Positions 8,138 through 16,695 of a stretch of DNA of 64,000 nt are shown here, piece by piece (the stretch's first letter is position 1; the number at the start of each line of letters is the position of its first letter). The translations under genes and the position numbers were made by a program. The stretch comes from Thermus albus (GTDB lineage Bacteria; Deinococcota; Deinococci; Deinococcales; Thermaceae). Below the pieces are notes generated by a model that saw nothing but the letters and a program-made list of their open reading frames with translations, was not told where the DNA came from and did not search any database. The stretch covers positions 186,001 to 250,000 of the forward strand of contig NZ_JAKTNR010000001.1 in the NCBI RefSeq assembly GCF_022760855.1, in the 5' to 3' direction.

Positions 8138-9247
8138 ATGACCGCGCGCTATGTGCTGACCAGCACCTGTATTCAAACGGGCACCATGGCCTTGACCGTT
8201 TCCCTCCGTCAGCATCTCCTCGGCAAGGAGCGGGTGCGCTTCGTGGACGAGGATGGGGAGGTGTACGAGGGGGAGGTGGATTGGAAACAGGGGGTGGTGC
8301 GGGGGCTTTTGCCCTACTATCAGAAACGCCGCCTTGCTGTGAACGAAACCATCCTCCTCCACTTCCGCGGCGAAGAGGTGGAACTTAAGGCCGCTCCCAG
8401 GGGCCTGCCCCGGCTCGGACAGGCGGAGTCCAGGGAAGTGGCCCCGCCCGAGAAGCGGGAAGCCAGGCCGGTCAACTCCGGGAAGGACCCCAAGGAGATG
8501 GGGGATCCCAAGCCGGAGAAGCGGCGGGTGCGGGTTACTCCCTATCCCAGAGAGGTTCTTTTCCCCAACGAGCCGCAAAGGGCCTTGGAGCCTCCGGGGG
8601 TTACCGAGGAGTTGAGGCGGCTGGGCTTCCTCCTGGAGGGAGGCCCGCCCTGGGTATACAAAGCCCCTTTGGGGCGCCGCCAGGTGCATTTGGTACTGTT
8701 GCGTCCAGGGGAGGGGGAGCCGGCCCTGCTGAAAACCTTCCGACAGCAAGGGGCTTACGTGGCCATTTTGGCGCCGGAGTCGCAAAAGGAGGGGGTGCCG
8801 GAAGGGGTAGGATACCTTTCCCCGGAGGCGGTGAGCCGCCTGGTGCGTCTCAAGGCCCGCTTCCCCCTTTCCCCCTTGGACCTGGAGGATCTGTTGCGGG
8901 AAGGGTTTGTGGACCTCGAGGCGGTGGAGTCCCTGGAGGACCGGCTGGTGGCGGAGCTTTCCGAGCGCGGAGCCTTCGCCGCCTTCCTCCTTTTGCTCTC
9001 CCGGAAGTCCATGGGGGAGGTGTTTTTGCTGGCGGACTTGGAGGCGGAGGCCCTGGAGGAGGGCCTTGTCCCCGAGGTGGTGCGCCAGGGGGTGGAGGTA
9101 CTTTCCCAGCCTCCCTTTCTCCTGCTCAAGCGCCTCTCCCCAGGGGAGTTCCTGCTCAGACAGGGGGTGGAAGAGGCGCTTTCCGACCTCCAGGCCTTCG
9201 CCGAGGGATTGAAGGGCCGGCTCAGCCGTGTCCGTGGGGTTTTTTGA
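8138..9247 (+). CDS. Conserved-looking protein of unknown function
   Basis: A 369-residue soluble protein with normal genome codon use. The N-terminal about 90 residues look like a small beta-rich domain (VRFVDEDGEVYEGEVDWKQG) of the kind that binds nucleic acid. A charged, Pro/Lys/Glu-rich linker follows at about 90-150, then an alpha/beta domain with two repeated short helical segments. No catalytic motif is recognised. The ATG at 8138 follows GGGAGGTGAT and comes one base after the upstream stop. It overlaps the convergent csaB by 26 bases. Confidence 0.75.
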   Translation: MTARYVLTSTCIQTGTMALTVSLRQHLLGKERVRFVDEDGEVYEGEVDWKQGVVRGLLPYYQKRRLAVNETILLHFRGEEVELKAAPRGLPRLGQAESREVAPPEKREARPVNSGKDPKEMGDPKPEKRRVRVTPYPREVLFPNEPQRALEPPGVTEELRRLGFLLEGGPPWVYKAPLGRRQVHLVLLRPGEGEPALLKTFRQQGAYVAILAPESQKEGVPEGVGYLSPEAVSRLVRLKARFPLSPLDLEDLLREGFVDLEAVESLEDRLVAELSERGAFAAFLLLLSRKSMGEVFLLADLEAEALEEGLVPEVVRQGVEVLSQPPFLLLKRLSPGEFLLRQGVEEALSDLQAFAEGLKGRLSRVRGVF

Positions 9248-10214
9248 CGGGGCTGGCCTCGCCCAAGGCCAGATCAAAGCTTTGCCGGGCCCTCTCCTTT
9301 AGGGCGGCCACCTTGTCCCAGTCGGGGTAGCGGCCATACATGGCGGCCTTGGAAAGCTTAATGGGGTCGCCGGGAAGCTCTTGGTAGTAGGCGCCGGTTT
9401 CCTTGGCGAAGGCGGCCACTTTGGGGTCGTAGGAAAGGGCCGCGAAGGGGGTGCCCGCGGCTGCCGCCAGGATAAGGCCATGGAGGCGCATGGAGATCAC
9501 GTACCCCGCCTGAGCGGCCAGGTAGAGGACCCGCCTGGGGTCCGAGGTGGCCTCAATACGGTGGAGATAGAACACCTTGGCCACCTCGTCGTCGTAGCCG
9601 GGTTGGAGAAGTAGGACCAGGACCCTTTTCCCCTCGTGGAATAGGTGGTTGGCGGTGATGTAGAGGTTTCTTAGGGCTTGTTCCCCCACCCCGGCCCTAG
9701 GGATAACCAGGACCAGGTCCTCCTCCCGCTTTACAGGGGGTGGGGTAAGGAGAAGGGCGGGGTCGGCACCCAGGGTGGGGGATAGGCCCAGGCGCTTCGC
9801 GTATTCCCAGGAATCCTGGTCCCGAAGGATCAGGGGTACCCCTCTTAGGGCCCGCGCCACCTGCTTTTCCCCCCAAGGGGAGAGGGGGCCTAGGGACTGG
9901 TTGAAGACCACCACCTTCTTGCGGAAGAAACGCGCGGCCCGGAGCACGGACAGGTAGTAAAGAAGGCTTAGCGAGCTGGTGGCGTCCTGCAAAAGCCCGC
10001 CCCCGCCCAAAAGCCAGAGGTTCGCCTGGAGGAGGGCTAGGGGATTGAGCCTGTGGGCGGCCCGGATACCGTGCTCCTTGGCGGTTTGCTTGGGGTCGCC
10101 GGAAAGGGCCAAGACCCGGTGCCCCCGGGCCTTCAGCTCCCGGGCGATGGCCTCGAGGATGGCCTCGTCCCCCGCGTTCTTGAACCCGTAGTACCCCGCT
10201 ACCCCAACCACCAT
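9222..10214 (-). CDS. csaB: Polysaccharide pyruvyl transferase CsaB
   Basis: Transfers pyruvate from PEP to a secondary cell wall polysaccharide; in Thermus the S-layer proteins bind this pyruvylated polymer through SLH domains. 330 residues; family features are GYYGFKNAGDEAILEAI near the N-terminus, LLGGGGLLQDATSS (about 70-83), DPALLL and the C-terminal SMRLHGLILAAAAGTPF block. Its start lies inside the end of the upstream membrane-protein gene (16-base overlap), showing translational coupling. Confidence 0.9.
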   Translation of the reverse strand: MVVGVAGYYGFKNAGDEAILEAIARELKARGHRVLALSGDPKQTAKEHGIRAAHRLNPLALLQANLWLLGGGGLLQDATSSLSLLYYLSVLRAARFFRKKVVVFNQSLGPLSPWGEKQVARALRGVPLILRDQDSWEYAKRLGLSPTLGADPALLLTPPPVKREEDLVLVIPRAGVGEQALRNLYITANHLFHEGKRVLVLLLQPGYDDEVAKVFYLHRIEATSDPRRVLYLAAQAGYVISMRLHGLILAAAAGTPFAALSYDPKVAAFAKETGAYYQELPGDPIKLSKAAMYGRYPDWDKVAALKERARQSFDLALGEASPVKKPHGHG

Positions 10215-11899
10215 GCCCGAAGCCTCCTTACCAGCATAACCCCGAGAAGCCCTAGGAGGAGGCCCAAGAGGGCACCGTTCACCACCCGGAAAAAGGAAAT
10301 GGGAAGGGGGGTGTGGAAGTGGCTGAAGGTGTTCAGGATAGAGGCCACCCCCAGGGCGGCGAGGAAGAGGAGGCTGTTTTGCACCCACCTGGGCCAGGGG
10401 AGGAGGAGGGCTAGGGGAAAAAGGGCGTGGCCGAAGACCTCTTTGAAACGGGGCCGGACCATGACGTCCTGGAGCCAACTTCTAAGCTTGAGCTCCAGTT
10501 CGGGAACGAGGGGGGCATCATTGCCCCGGCGCAGAAGGGCCAGGGCCAGGAGAAGAAGGGCGAGCCCTGCCAAGGCCACCTCTCCCAGGCGCAAGGGATG
10601 GAGGAAAAGCCGGGTTAGGGTTTCCTTGTAGTTCCCCCTCATGAAGCTAAAGGCCACCAGGAGGGGGGGCGCCAGAAGGGTGAGGGAAACGCCCCTGAAG
10701 GCTTGAAGCCCCAACACTGTTTCTGGAGTGGAGCCCAGGGCCGAGAGGAAAACCGCCCCCGCCAGGGCGTAGCCTAAGGCGCGAAGCCACATCCATAGGC
10801 CATTCCGGGGGCCGAGGAAGCCCAGCACGGGGAAAACCAAGGCGGCGAGAAGGGCCCCCGCTTGGCTCCCCGCATACCCCAGGGCCAGGAGAAGGAGAAG
10901 GAAGGCCACCCAGGGCCCGTAGATGGGTAACCCCAGGGCCAGGAGGCCTAGCCCCGAGGCTACCCCCACCCAGGCGGCATGGCGAAGGGGGCTTGGGGTG
11001 AATCCCCGGACCCGGGGCTGGCCCAGGGGGATGTGGCTGGCTTCTAGGCCCTCCCGGATCCGCTTGAGGAAGCGTTCCGTGTCCTGGCGGTAGGGGTAGG
11101 GCCGGAGGTAGAGGAGCTGGTGGCCCCGTTCCCGAGAGGCCAGCACGTACTTGTCCGCAGCCTCCTCGGGGGTTAGGGTGAGCTGCCACTCGTATCGGAG
11201 GCTGAATAGCCTAAGGGTGCCTTTCTCCTGGTAGGCGGTAAGCCCCGGCTGGGGAGTCCCCTCAATGAGGGCCACGGGGACTGGGACTAGGTCCTTGGCA
11301 TCCTCCAGGCGGTGGGGATAGCCCAGGGCCTCGAGGCCCGCGAAGACCACGGCATCCGCCTCCTTGGGGACGAGGGGCAAGGAGGGGTCCAGGCGCCGGT
11401 AGCGCTGGTTGATGGGACGCACCACCACAAAGAAGCCTGCCTCCTTGGCGGCCCGGATCTCCTCCAAGGGATAAAAGGCGGGGAAGGCCTGGACATCCAA
11501 GGGGAATCCCAGCCAAGGGCCAAGCCGTTCGGTAGGTAGGTCATAGGCTGTGGCCAGATGGGTTACGAGCCAAGGCTCCCCCTTGAGGTAGAACCACCCG
11601 GGTTTAGCGGGAAGGCCTGCCTCCAAAAGCTCTCTCCCACCCCGGTAGAGGAGTACCCCTTGGCTTACCCAGTCCTTTACAAAACGCTCCGGGAAGGCCA
11701 CACCCCCGATTCCCAAGGCCCGGTAAGCCTCCAGCACCTCCAGAAGGCTTTTCCCTTGGCTTTGGGCTTCTTCCCGCAGGGCCTCCGCATCCACCACCAG
11801 CACCACGGGGCCGGGGCGCTCCGCCTGGAGCCGGGGTTTTAGGGCCAGGAGGGAGGGGATGAGGGCCAGCAGGAGGAGGGCATTGAGGAGGAGTTTCAT
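10199..11899 (-). CDS. DUF5693-type membrane protein, csaB partner
   Basis: A 566-residue protein with an N-terminal signal anchor (MKLLLNALLLLALIPSLLAL), a periplasmic domain of about 290 residues (VVLVVDAEALREEAQ onward, with a TIM-barrel-like look: GVAFPE, FYPLEEI, VVFAGLEALGYP), then about eight transmembrane helices from residue 320 to the end. This architecture and the linkage to csaB are known for DUF5693 proteins; a role in transport or synthesis of the pyruvylated wall polymer is an inference. ATG at 11899 is preceded by GGGGGAT. The 174 bases upstream (11900-12073) show no gene. Confidence 0.8.
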   Translation of the reverse strand: MKLLLNALLLLALIPSLLALKPRLQAERPGPVVLVVDAEALREEAQSQGKSLLEVLEAYRALGIGGVAFPERFVKDWVSQGVLLYRGGRELLEAGLPAKPGWFYLKGEPWLVTHLATAYDLPTERLGPWLGFPLDVQAFPAFYPLEEIRAAKEAGFFVVVRPINQRYRRLDPSLPLVPKEADAVVFAGLEALGYPHRLEDAKDLVPVPVALIEGTPQPGLTAYQEKGTLRLFSLRYEWQLTLTPEEAADKYVLASRERGHQLLYLRPYPYRQDTERFLKRIREGLEASHIPLGQPRVRGFTPSPLRHAAWVGVASGLGLLALGLPIYGPWVAFLLLLLALGYAGSQAGALLAALVFPVLGFLGPRNGLWMWLRALGYALAGAVFLSALGSTPETVLGLQAFRGVSLTLLAPPLLVAFSFMRGNYKETLTRLFLHPLRLGEVALAGLALLLLALALLRRGNDAPLVPELELKLRSWLQDVMVRPRFKEVFGHALFPLALLLPWPRWVQNSLLFLAALGVASILNTFSHFHTPLPISFFRVVNGALLGLLLGLLGVMLVRRLRAWWLG

Positions 11900-12028
11900 A
11901 GATCCCCCAGGGATGTTGGGTGGGCCCAGGCCTGGGTTAGGGAGCAAGCCAAGGTGGTTCTGCTGCTGGTGTTTCCGTTGGTAATGCCTCCAATAAAGAG
12001 CTTATCCCGTCGGCTCACCCTTTCATGA

Positions 12029-12053
12029 TAAAGGGCGGGGAGGGTTTCTCCCC
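12029..12053 (-). terminator. Possible terminator of the ABC ATPase gene
   Basis: Minus-strand stem GGGGAG / CTCCCC with a five-base loop, followed after GCCC by TTTAT. The T-run is short, so the call is tentative. Confidence 0.45.
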
Positions 12054-12073
12054 ACCCCCTCTCCGTCCCAGAA

Positions 12074-13204
12074 CTAGCGGCTCACGGTAGCCTTTTCCTG
12101 GGCGTGGCCAATGGTCTCGTCGCTTCCCGCGTCAAAGGCGTGGAGGCGGGAGGTGTCGGCGAGAAGCTCCACCCGATCCCCAGGCTTCACCGGGGCGTGG
12201 CCGTCCACCTTGGCCACCAAAACGGTTCCGTCCACGCTCACGTGGATCTCCGTTTCTGCTCCCAGGGGCTCGGCCACCTCCACCTCGCCCCAGATGACGT
12301 TCTCCTCCTCGGGGATCACCGTGTAGCCCTTAAGACCCAGGTGCTCGGGGCGGATGCCCATCCAGACCTCCTTGCCCCCGTAGGGCCTTAGAGCCTGGGC
12401 CAGGACGGGATTGGCCCGGACCCGGAAGCCTGGGGCCACCAGATACACCCTTTCCCCCTGCACCTCCACCCCAGCCCGGATGAAGTTCATGGAGGGGCTG
12501 CCAATGAAGCCGGCCACGAAGCGGTTCGCCGGGAAGTCGTAAAGGTTCAGGGGGGTGTCCACCTGCTGGATCTCCCCATCCTTCATGACCACGATGCGCT
12601 GGCCTAAGGTCATGGCCTCCACCTGGTCGTGGGTCACATAGATGGTGGTGACCCCAAGCCGCCTTTGCAGCTTGGCGATCTCCGCCCGCATCTCCACCCG
12701 GAGCTTGGCGTCCAGGTTGGAGAGGGGCTCATCCATGAGGAAGACCTTGGGCTCCCGCACGATGGCCCGGCCCATGGCCACCCGCTGGCGCTGGCCGCCG
12801 GAGAGCTCCCGGGGCTTGCGGTTTAGGAGGTGCTCAATCTTGAGGATGCGGGCGGCCTCCTTCACCCGGCGGTCGATCTCCTCCTTGGGGTAGCGCCTCA
12901 GGCGGAGGCCAAAGGCCATGTTCTCGTAGACGTTCATGTGGGGGTAGAGGGCGTAGTTCTGGAAGACCATGGCGATGTCCCGGTCCTTGGGAGGGACGTC
13001 GTTCACCAGGCGGTCGCCGATGTAGATGCGCCCCTCGGAGACCTCCTCGAGGCCGGCGATCATGCGCAGGGTGGTAGTCTTGCCGCAGCCCGAAGGGCCC
13101 ACGAAGACCACGAACTCCCCGTCTTCGGTTTCCAGGTTGAAGTCCTTTACCGCCACCACCTTGCCGAAGCGCTTCCAAACGTGCTCCAGTCTAACCTTGG
13201 CCAT
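12074..13204 (-). CDS. Sugar ABC transporter ATPase (MsmX/UgpC/MalK type)
   Basis: Cytoplasmic ATPase of a CUT1-type carbohydrate importer. Walker [11 protein letters not shown] (about 37-46), Q-loop [11 protein letters not shown], signature [14 protein letters not shown] (about 135-148), Walker [14 protein letters not shown] and H-switch YVTHDQ. The C-terminal about 130 residues form the TOBE/regulatory domain (MGIRPEHL). No permease or binding protein is nearby, as with shared ATPases such as MsmX that serve several importers; this sharing is an inference. A minus-strand -10 TAGAAT is at 13285-13290 and the RBS is TAGGAGGT. Confidence 0.95.
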   Translation of the reverse strand: MAKVRLEHVWKRFGKVVAVKDFNLETEDGEFVVFVGPSGCGKTTTLRMIAGLEEVSEGRIYIGDRLVNDVPPKDRDIAMVFQNYALYPHMNVYENMAFGLRLRRYPKEEIDRRVKEAARILKIEHLLNRKPRELSGGQRQRVAMGRAIVREPKVFLMDEPLSNLDAKLRVEMRAEIAKLQRRLGVTTIYVTHDQVEAMTLGQRIVVMKDGEIQQVDTPLNLYDFPANRFVAGFIGSPSMNFIRAGVEVQGERVYLVAPGFRVRANPVLAQALRPYGGKEVWMGIRPEHLGLKGYTVIPEEENVIWGEVEVAEPLGAETEIHVSVDGTVLVAKVDGHAPVKPGDRVELLADTSRLHAFDAGSDETIGHAQEKATVSR

Positions 13205-13356
13205 GCTTTACCTCCTAGGCCCCGCGCTTTGAGCCCGCAAGGTAGCCCTTTGGGCTGACCTTGGCCCATCGGGGGTTCTTGGGCATTCTACACCACCCCA
13301 GGGGCCTCGTACGGACCCTGGGGGAGCTCCAGCATCTTTTTACAGAACTTTCACAC

Positions 13357-13369
13357 ACGGGTGGATAAT
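13357..13369 (+). promoter_or_regulatory. Probable -10 region of mscL
   Basis: GATAAT lies near 13363-13368, with TTTACA 19 bp upstream as a poor -35. The rest of the interval 13205-13425 carries the outward promoter of the ABC ATPase and no gene. Confidence 0.45.
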
Positions 13370-13425
13370 GTAAGCTGGTCCGCGGACTCCGACCGGTGCG
13401 ATTCTCTGATTCTGGAGGTGGGAGG

Positions 13426-13806
13426 ATGTTAAAAGGTTTTCGGGACTTTATCATGCGGGGCAACGTGGTGGATCTGGCGGTGGCCGTGGTCATCGGCGGC
13501 GCCTTTGGCCAGGTGGTGAACTCCTTGGTGGCGGATGTCCTCACGCCTTTGATTGGGGCGTTGGGTGGTGCTCCGGATTTTTCCGCCATCAAGCTGGGGC
13601 CTATAGCTCTTGGGAAGTTCATCAATGCGGTGGTGAACTTCCTGGTGGTGGGTGCCGCCATCTACTTCTTGATCGTGGTGCCCATGCAGGAGCTTGAGAA
13701 GCGGCGCAAGAAGGCGGAGGAGGCGGCGCCACCCTCTCCTCCTGAGCCCCCCGAGGAGGTCAAGCTTCTTCGGGAGATTCTTGAGGAGCTAAGGCGGAAG
13801 GCCTAA
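13426..13806 (+). CDS. mscL: Large-conductance mechanosensitive channel MscL
   Basis: Pentameric emergency channel of the inner membrane. 126 residues: N-terminal amphipathic helix MLKGFRDFIMRGNVVDLAVAVVIGGAFGQVV with the conserved TM1 pore residues, TM2 at about 68-92 (FINAVVNFLVVGAAIYFLIVV), and a C-terminal helical bundle EVKLLREILEEL. A Pro-rich linker (PPSPPEPP) separates TM2 from the bundle. Strong RBS GGAGGTGGGAGG. Confidence 0.96.
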   Translation: MLKGFRDFIMRGNVVDLAVAVVIGGAFGQVVNSLVADVLTPLIGALGGAPDFSAIKLGPIALGKFINAVVNFLVVGAAIYFLIVVPMQELEKRRKKAEEAAPPSPPEPPEEVKLLREILEELRRKA

Positions 13807-14629
13807 GCCGGTTCCAGAGAAAGAGCGCCAGGTACCCCAGGCCGATCTCGGGCCTGGGGTTTGCCGTTACGGTGAGGGCAAAGGCGTGAAAGAGGAGGCT
13901 TTCTATGGCGTGGCGGGGGGATCGTAGAAAAAGGGCTTTTAGGGCAGGGCCTTGCCGCCAGGCGAGGAGCCCCAGGTAAGGCAGGTAGGGCCAGGGCCCG
14001 GTGGGGTAGCCCAGGGCGGAGAGGCCCAGGGCGCCAAAGGCCAGGCCCCGGAGGAGGGGCAAAGGGTCTTTGGCCAGGGAATGGAGGGTGTCCCATGGGA
14101 GGGTTTCCTCTCCTGGCCAGGGCGTCTTTAAGAGCAGCAACCTTTTTCCCTCGTGGCCTCCCAGGTAGGTGAGGGGATCAGGGGCTACGCCGAGGGGAAG
14201 GAGTTGGCCTGGGTGCTCCAGGAAGGCTTGGTACAGGAAAGGGTCTAGGGGCGTGCCGTCCACCAAGAACCAGGTGTGGGGCTTTCCGGAAAGGAGAAAG
14301 CCTAGGGCCCGCTCTACCTTATGTCCTCTGCGGGCCAGGATACCCGGCCAGGCCTCTGGGGGTTCCCCAAGAAGCACCTTGCGCCAGGGAGGGGCGGGGT
14401 TCAGGGGATAGGTATCCAGGTGGAAGCGGACCTCCACCGCCTCTTCCGCCTCGAGGGGAAACCGGGCCAGGAGGTTGCCCCGGTCCTCGTACATGGCTTC
14501 GGCTCGCCGGGATAGGAAGAGATCCCCGACCTTTTGCCCGGGGAGGTCCTGGGGCAGGGGAAGGAGGTACGTGTCGGAAGCAGGGGCCCGGAAGCGCAGG
14601 CGGAAATACGGCATACCCTGAGGGCCCAT
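13760..14629 (-). CDS. Membrane-associated protein of unknown function
   Basis: A 289-residue protein. The first about 190 residues are soluble-looking (PYFRLRFRAPASDTYLLPL, with a possible beta-sandwich), and the C-terminal third has three or four hydrophobic segments (GLAFGALGLSALGYP, YLPYLGLLAW, SLLFHAFALTVTA, LGYLALFLWNRL). No family is recognised. The start could also be the ATG at 14614. The 3' end overlaps mscL by 47 bases, and the gene runs divergently from the ArsR gene. Confidence 0.6.
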   Translation of the reverse strand: MGPQGMPYFRLRFRAPASDTYLLPLPQDLPGQKVGDLFLSRRAEAMYEDRGNLLARFPLEAEEAVEVRFHLDTYPLNPAPPWRKVLLGEPPEAWPGILARRGHKVERALGFLLSGKPHTWFLVDGTPLDPFLYQAFLEHPGQLLPLGVAPDPLTYLGGHEGKRLLLLKTPWPGEETLPWDTLHSLAKDPLPLLRGLAFGALGLSALGYPTGPWPYLPYLGLLAWRQGPALKALFLRSPRHAIESLLFHAFALTVTANPRPEIGLGYLALFLWNRLRPSALAPQESPEEA

Positions 14630-14644
14630 GGTACCACGTGGGGC

Positions 14645-14698
14645 TTGACGAGGGTGGACCAGGGTTTTAACATGGCCATATGTTACTTTACACATATG
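14645..14698 (+). promoter_or_regulatory. Promoter and operator of the ArsR/Ehr-type operon
   Basis: -35 TTGACG (14645-14650), 17-bp spacer, -10 TAACAT (14668-14673). Overlapping the expected start is a perfect inverted repeat CATATGT (14677-14683) and ACATATG (14692-14698) with eight bases between. A second, weaker palindrome ACATGGCCATATGT begins within the -10. Such AT-rich palindromes over the start site are the usual operators of ArsR/SmtB repressors, and the repressor gene is the first in the operon. Confidence 0.7.
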
Positions 14699-14713
14699 CA
14701 CAAGGAGAGGGAT

Positions 14714-15043
14714 ATGCCAAGCGCCCTGCACCGCTATAAGGCGGCCTTCTTCAAGGCCTTGGCCCATCCCTTGCGCCTGGCCATCCTGGACGCTTTAAGG
14801 GAAGGGGAGAAGAGCGTTTCCGCCCTCCAGCGGGAGCTTGGGGCGGAGCAGTCCGTGCTCTCTCGGCAGCTTTCCCTGCTTCGGGAGCGGGGGTTGGTGG
14901 AGGCCAGGCGGGAGGGGCAGATGGTTTACTACCGCACCCGGGATCCGGAGGTCTACGCCTTTTTGGACCTGGGACGGCGGATCTTTGAACGCCACCTCGA
15001 GGCGGAGAGGGAGCGTCTGGACGCCCTTAGGGAGGAGGAATGA
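14714..15043 (+). CDS. ArsR/SmtB-family transcriptional repressor
   Basis: Winged-helix repressor of 109 residues. HTH region: FKALAHPLRLAILDALREGEKSVSALQRELGAEQSVLSRQLSLLRERGLVEARREGQMVYYR, split over about residues 12-75, with the beta-wing in REGQMVYYR. It contains no cysteine, so the classical alpha-3 CxC metal site is absent; a histidine site or another sensing mode is possible. ATG at 14714 with AAGGAG at 14702-14707; an ATG six codons earlier lies in the operator. Its stop overlaps the next gene as ATGA, so it is co-translated with the membrane complex. Confidence 0.85.
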   Translation: MPSALHRYKAAFFKALAHPLRLAILDALREGEKSVSALQRELGAEQSVLSRQLSLLRERGLVEARREGQMVYYRTRDPEVYAFLDLGRRIFERHLEAERERLDALREEE

Positions 15044-16695
15044 GCCCCCTTTGGACCTTCTTGCCCCTGGGCTTGGCCGTGGTGTCCGCTGGGACCCCCT
15101 GGCGTTTCCGGGGGCTTTCCCTCTCCCTGGGCTTGGCGGGCCTAGCGTGGGTGGCGCTGGGGGGGATGGGTTGGGCTTTGGGATGGGGTGCTCCTTTCCT
15201 CTACCTCCTCCTCCTCGGGGCCCTGACCCTGGGCCTTGCCCCTTACCTTCCTGCGTATTTAGCCCATCACCCTCGTGAGGCGCACCTCTATAGCCTTCTT
15301 ATTCCCCTTTTCTTGGCTAGCATGGCGGGGGTGGCCTTGACCTCCCCGGGGTTCGGCTTCCTCTTTTTGTGGGAGGGCATGGCCCTCTTGGGTTATTTCC
15401 TGGTTGCCCTCGAGGGGCCGAACGCCCTGGTGGGGGGCCGGGCCTTTTTCCTGGCTAGCCGGCTTTCTGGGGCTGGGCTTTACCTGGCCTTCCTGGGGCA
15501 CGGGCATCTGGGGGCTGACTGGGTCTGGGCGGGGCTTCTTTTAGGCTTTGGGGTGAAGGCAGCCCTCTTCCCCTTCCATGCCTGGTTGCCCCAAGCCCAC
15601 CCGGTGGCCATCAGCCCGGTGTCGGCCCTGCTCTCTGGGGCCATGACTAAACTGGGCCTTCTGGGGTTGTACCAGTCCCAGTACTGGTTCGGTCCCCCTC
15701 CGCCTTGGGTGGGATGGGCCTTGGTTCTTCTGGGGCTTTTGGGTGCGGTGTATGCCCTGGTGCGGGGTCTGGGGGAGGAGGACCTAAAGGGGGCTTTGGC
15801 CTACTCCAGCGTGGAAAACCTGGGCCTCATGCTTTCCGCTTTGGGGGCGTATTTTCTTAAGCCTATGCCCTTGCTCCTGGGGGCCTTCTTCCTCCAGCAG
15901 GTGGCCCACGCCTTGTTCAAAGGGCTTCTTTTCCTGGGGGCAGGGGCTCTGGAGGAGCGGCGGATTTCCCACCTGGGTGGGCTTTTCCGTAAGGCCCCTG
16001 GTCTCGGAGCTTTGGCCTTAGGGGGGATGGTGGCGGGGGCTGGCCTGCCTCCTGGCCCTGTTTTTCTTGCGGAGTGGCAACTTTACCAAGGCTTTTTGCA
16101 GGGGCCTTTCCTGATGCCCCTGGCCGCCGGGGCCTTGGCCTTGGTGGGGGCCTTGGCCCTTTACTTTTACGTGCGCCTTTTCGGGCTGGCCTTTTTGGGG
16201 TTGCCTCGAGGCGAGGCGGGGCTCCACTGGGCCAGGGGGATGCGCCTGGGGCTTGGCGCGTTGGCAGGGCTTCTCCTCCTTGTGGCCGTGGCGCCTGGGC
16301 TGGTATTGGATCCCCTGGGGATCCACACCTATCCCAACGGGTTTCTCTTGGTCCTCCTTGGCCTTTTGGCCGGTGTCTTCTACCGTAGGATTCGGCAACT
16401 GCCCCAGCGGGTGTACGGCACCTGGGACTGCGGTTTCCAGCCCCTAACCCCCAGGATGCAACCCAACGGCCTGGGTTTTGCCGAGCCCGCCCTGCGCCTG
16501 TTCCCCTTTCTTCGCCTTAGGGTGGGGGAACATCCCCGCTTGGAGGAACCCTTGGCCGAGGTATACGCCGGCGTGGGGCGGGCCTATAGCCGCCTTGCGG
16601 CCTTGGTCCAGACCCTTCAGTCGGGGAGCCTGCACCTTTACCTTCTTCTGCAGCTCCTTACCTTGGTGGTGGTCCTGGGGGTGGTTTTGCTATGA
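15040..16695 (+). CDS. HyfB/NuoL-like antiporter subunit of complex I-related complex
   Basis: Polytopic membrane protein of 551 residues, about 16 helices, of the Mrp/NuoL family. Residues needed for proton pumping in relatives are present: Glu in FLWEGMALLGYF (about 110), Lys in GFGVKAALFPFHAWLPQAHP (about 175), and the TM12-type Lys in HALFKGLLFLGAGAL (about 293). The C-terminal CGFQPLTPRMQPNG stretch is typical of the hydrogenase-4 B subunit. It is the first structural gene after the ArsR repressor (4-base overlap) and overlaps the next gene by four bases. Confidence 0.9.
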   Translation: MSPLWTFLPLGLAVVSAGTPWRFRGLSLSLGLAGLAWVALGGMGWALGWGAPFLYLLLLGALTLGLAPYLPAYLAHHPREAHLYSLLIPLFLASMAGVALTSPGFGFLFLWEGMALLGYFLVALEGPNALVGGRAFFLASRLSGAGLYLAFLGHGHLGADWVWAGLLLGFGVKAALFPFHAWLPQAHPVAISPVSALLSGAMTKLGLLGLYQSQYWFGPPPPWVGWALVLLGLLGAVYALVRGLGEEDLKGALAYSSVENLGLMLSALGAYFLKPMPLLLGAFFLQQVAHALFKGLLFLGAGALEERRISHLGGLFRKAPGLGALALGGMVAGAGLPPGPVFLAEWQLYQGFLQGPFLMPLAAGALALVGALALYFYVRLFGLAFLGLPRGEAGLHWARGMRLGLGALAGLLLLVAVAPGLVLDPLGIHTYPNGFLLVLLGLLAGVFYRRIRQLPQRVYGTWDCGFQPLTPRMQPNGLGFAEPALRLFPFLRLRVGEHPRLEEPLAEVYAGVGRAYSRLAALVQTLQSGSLHLYLLLQLLTLVVVLGVVLL

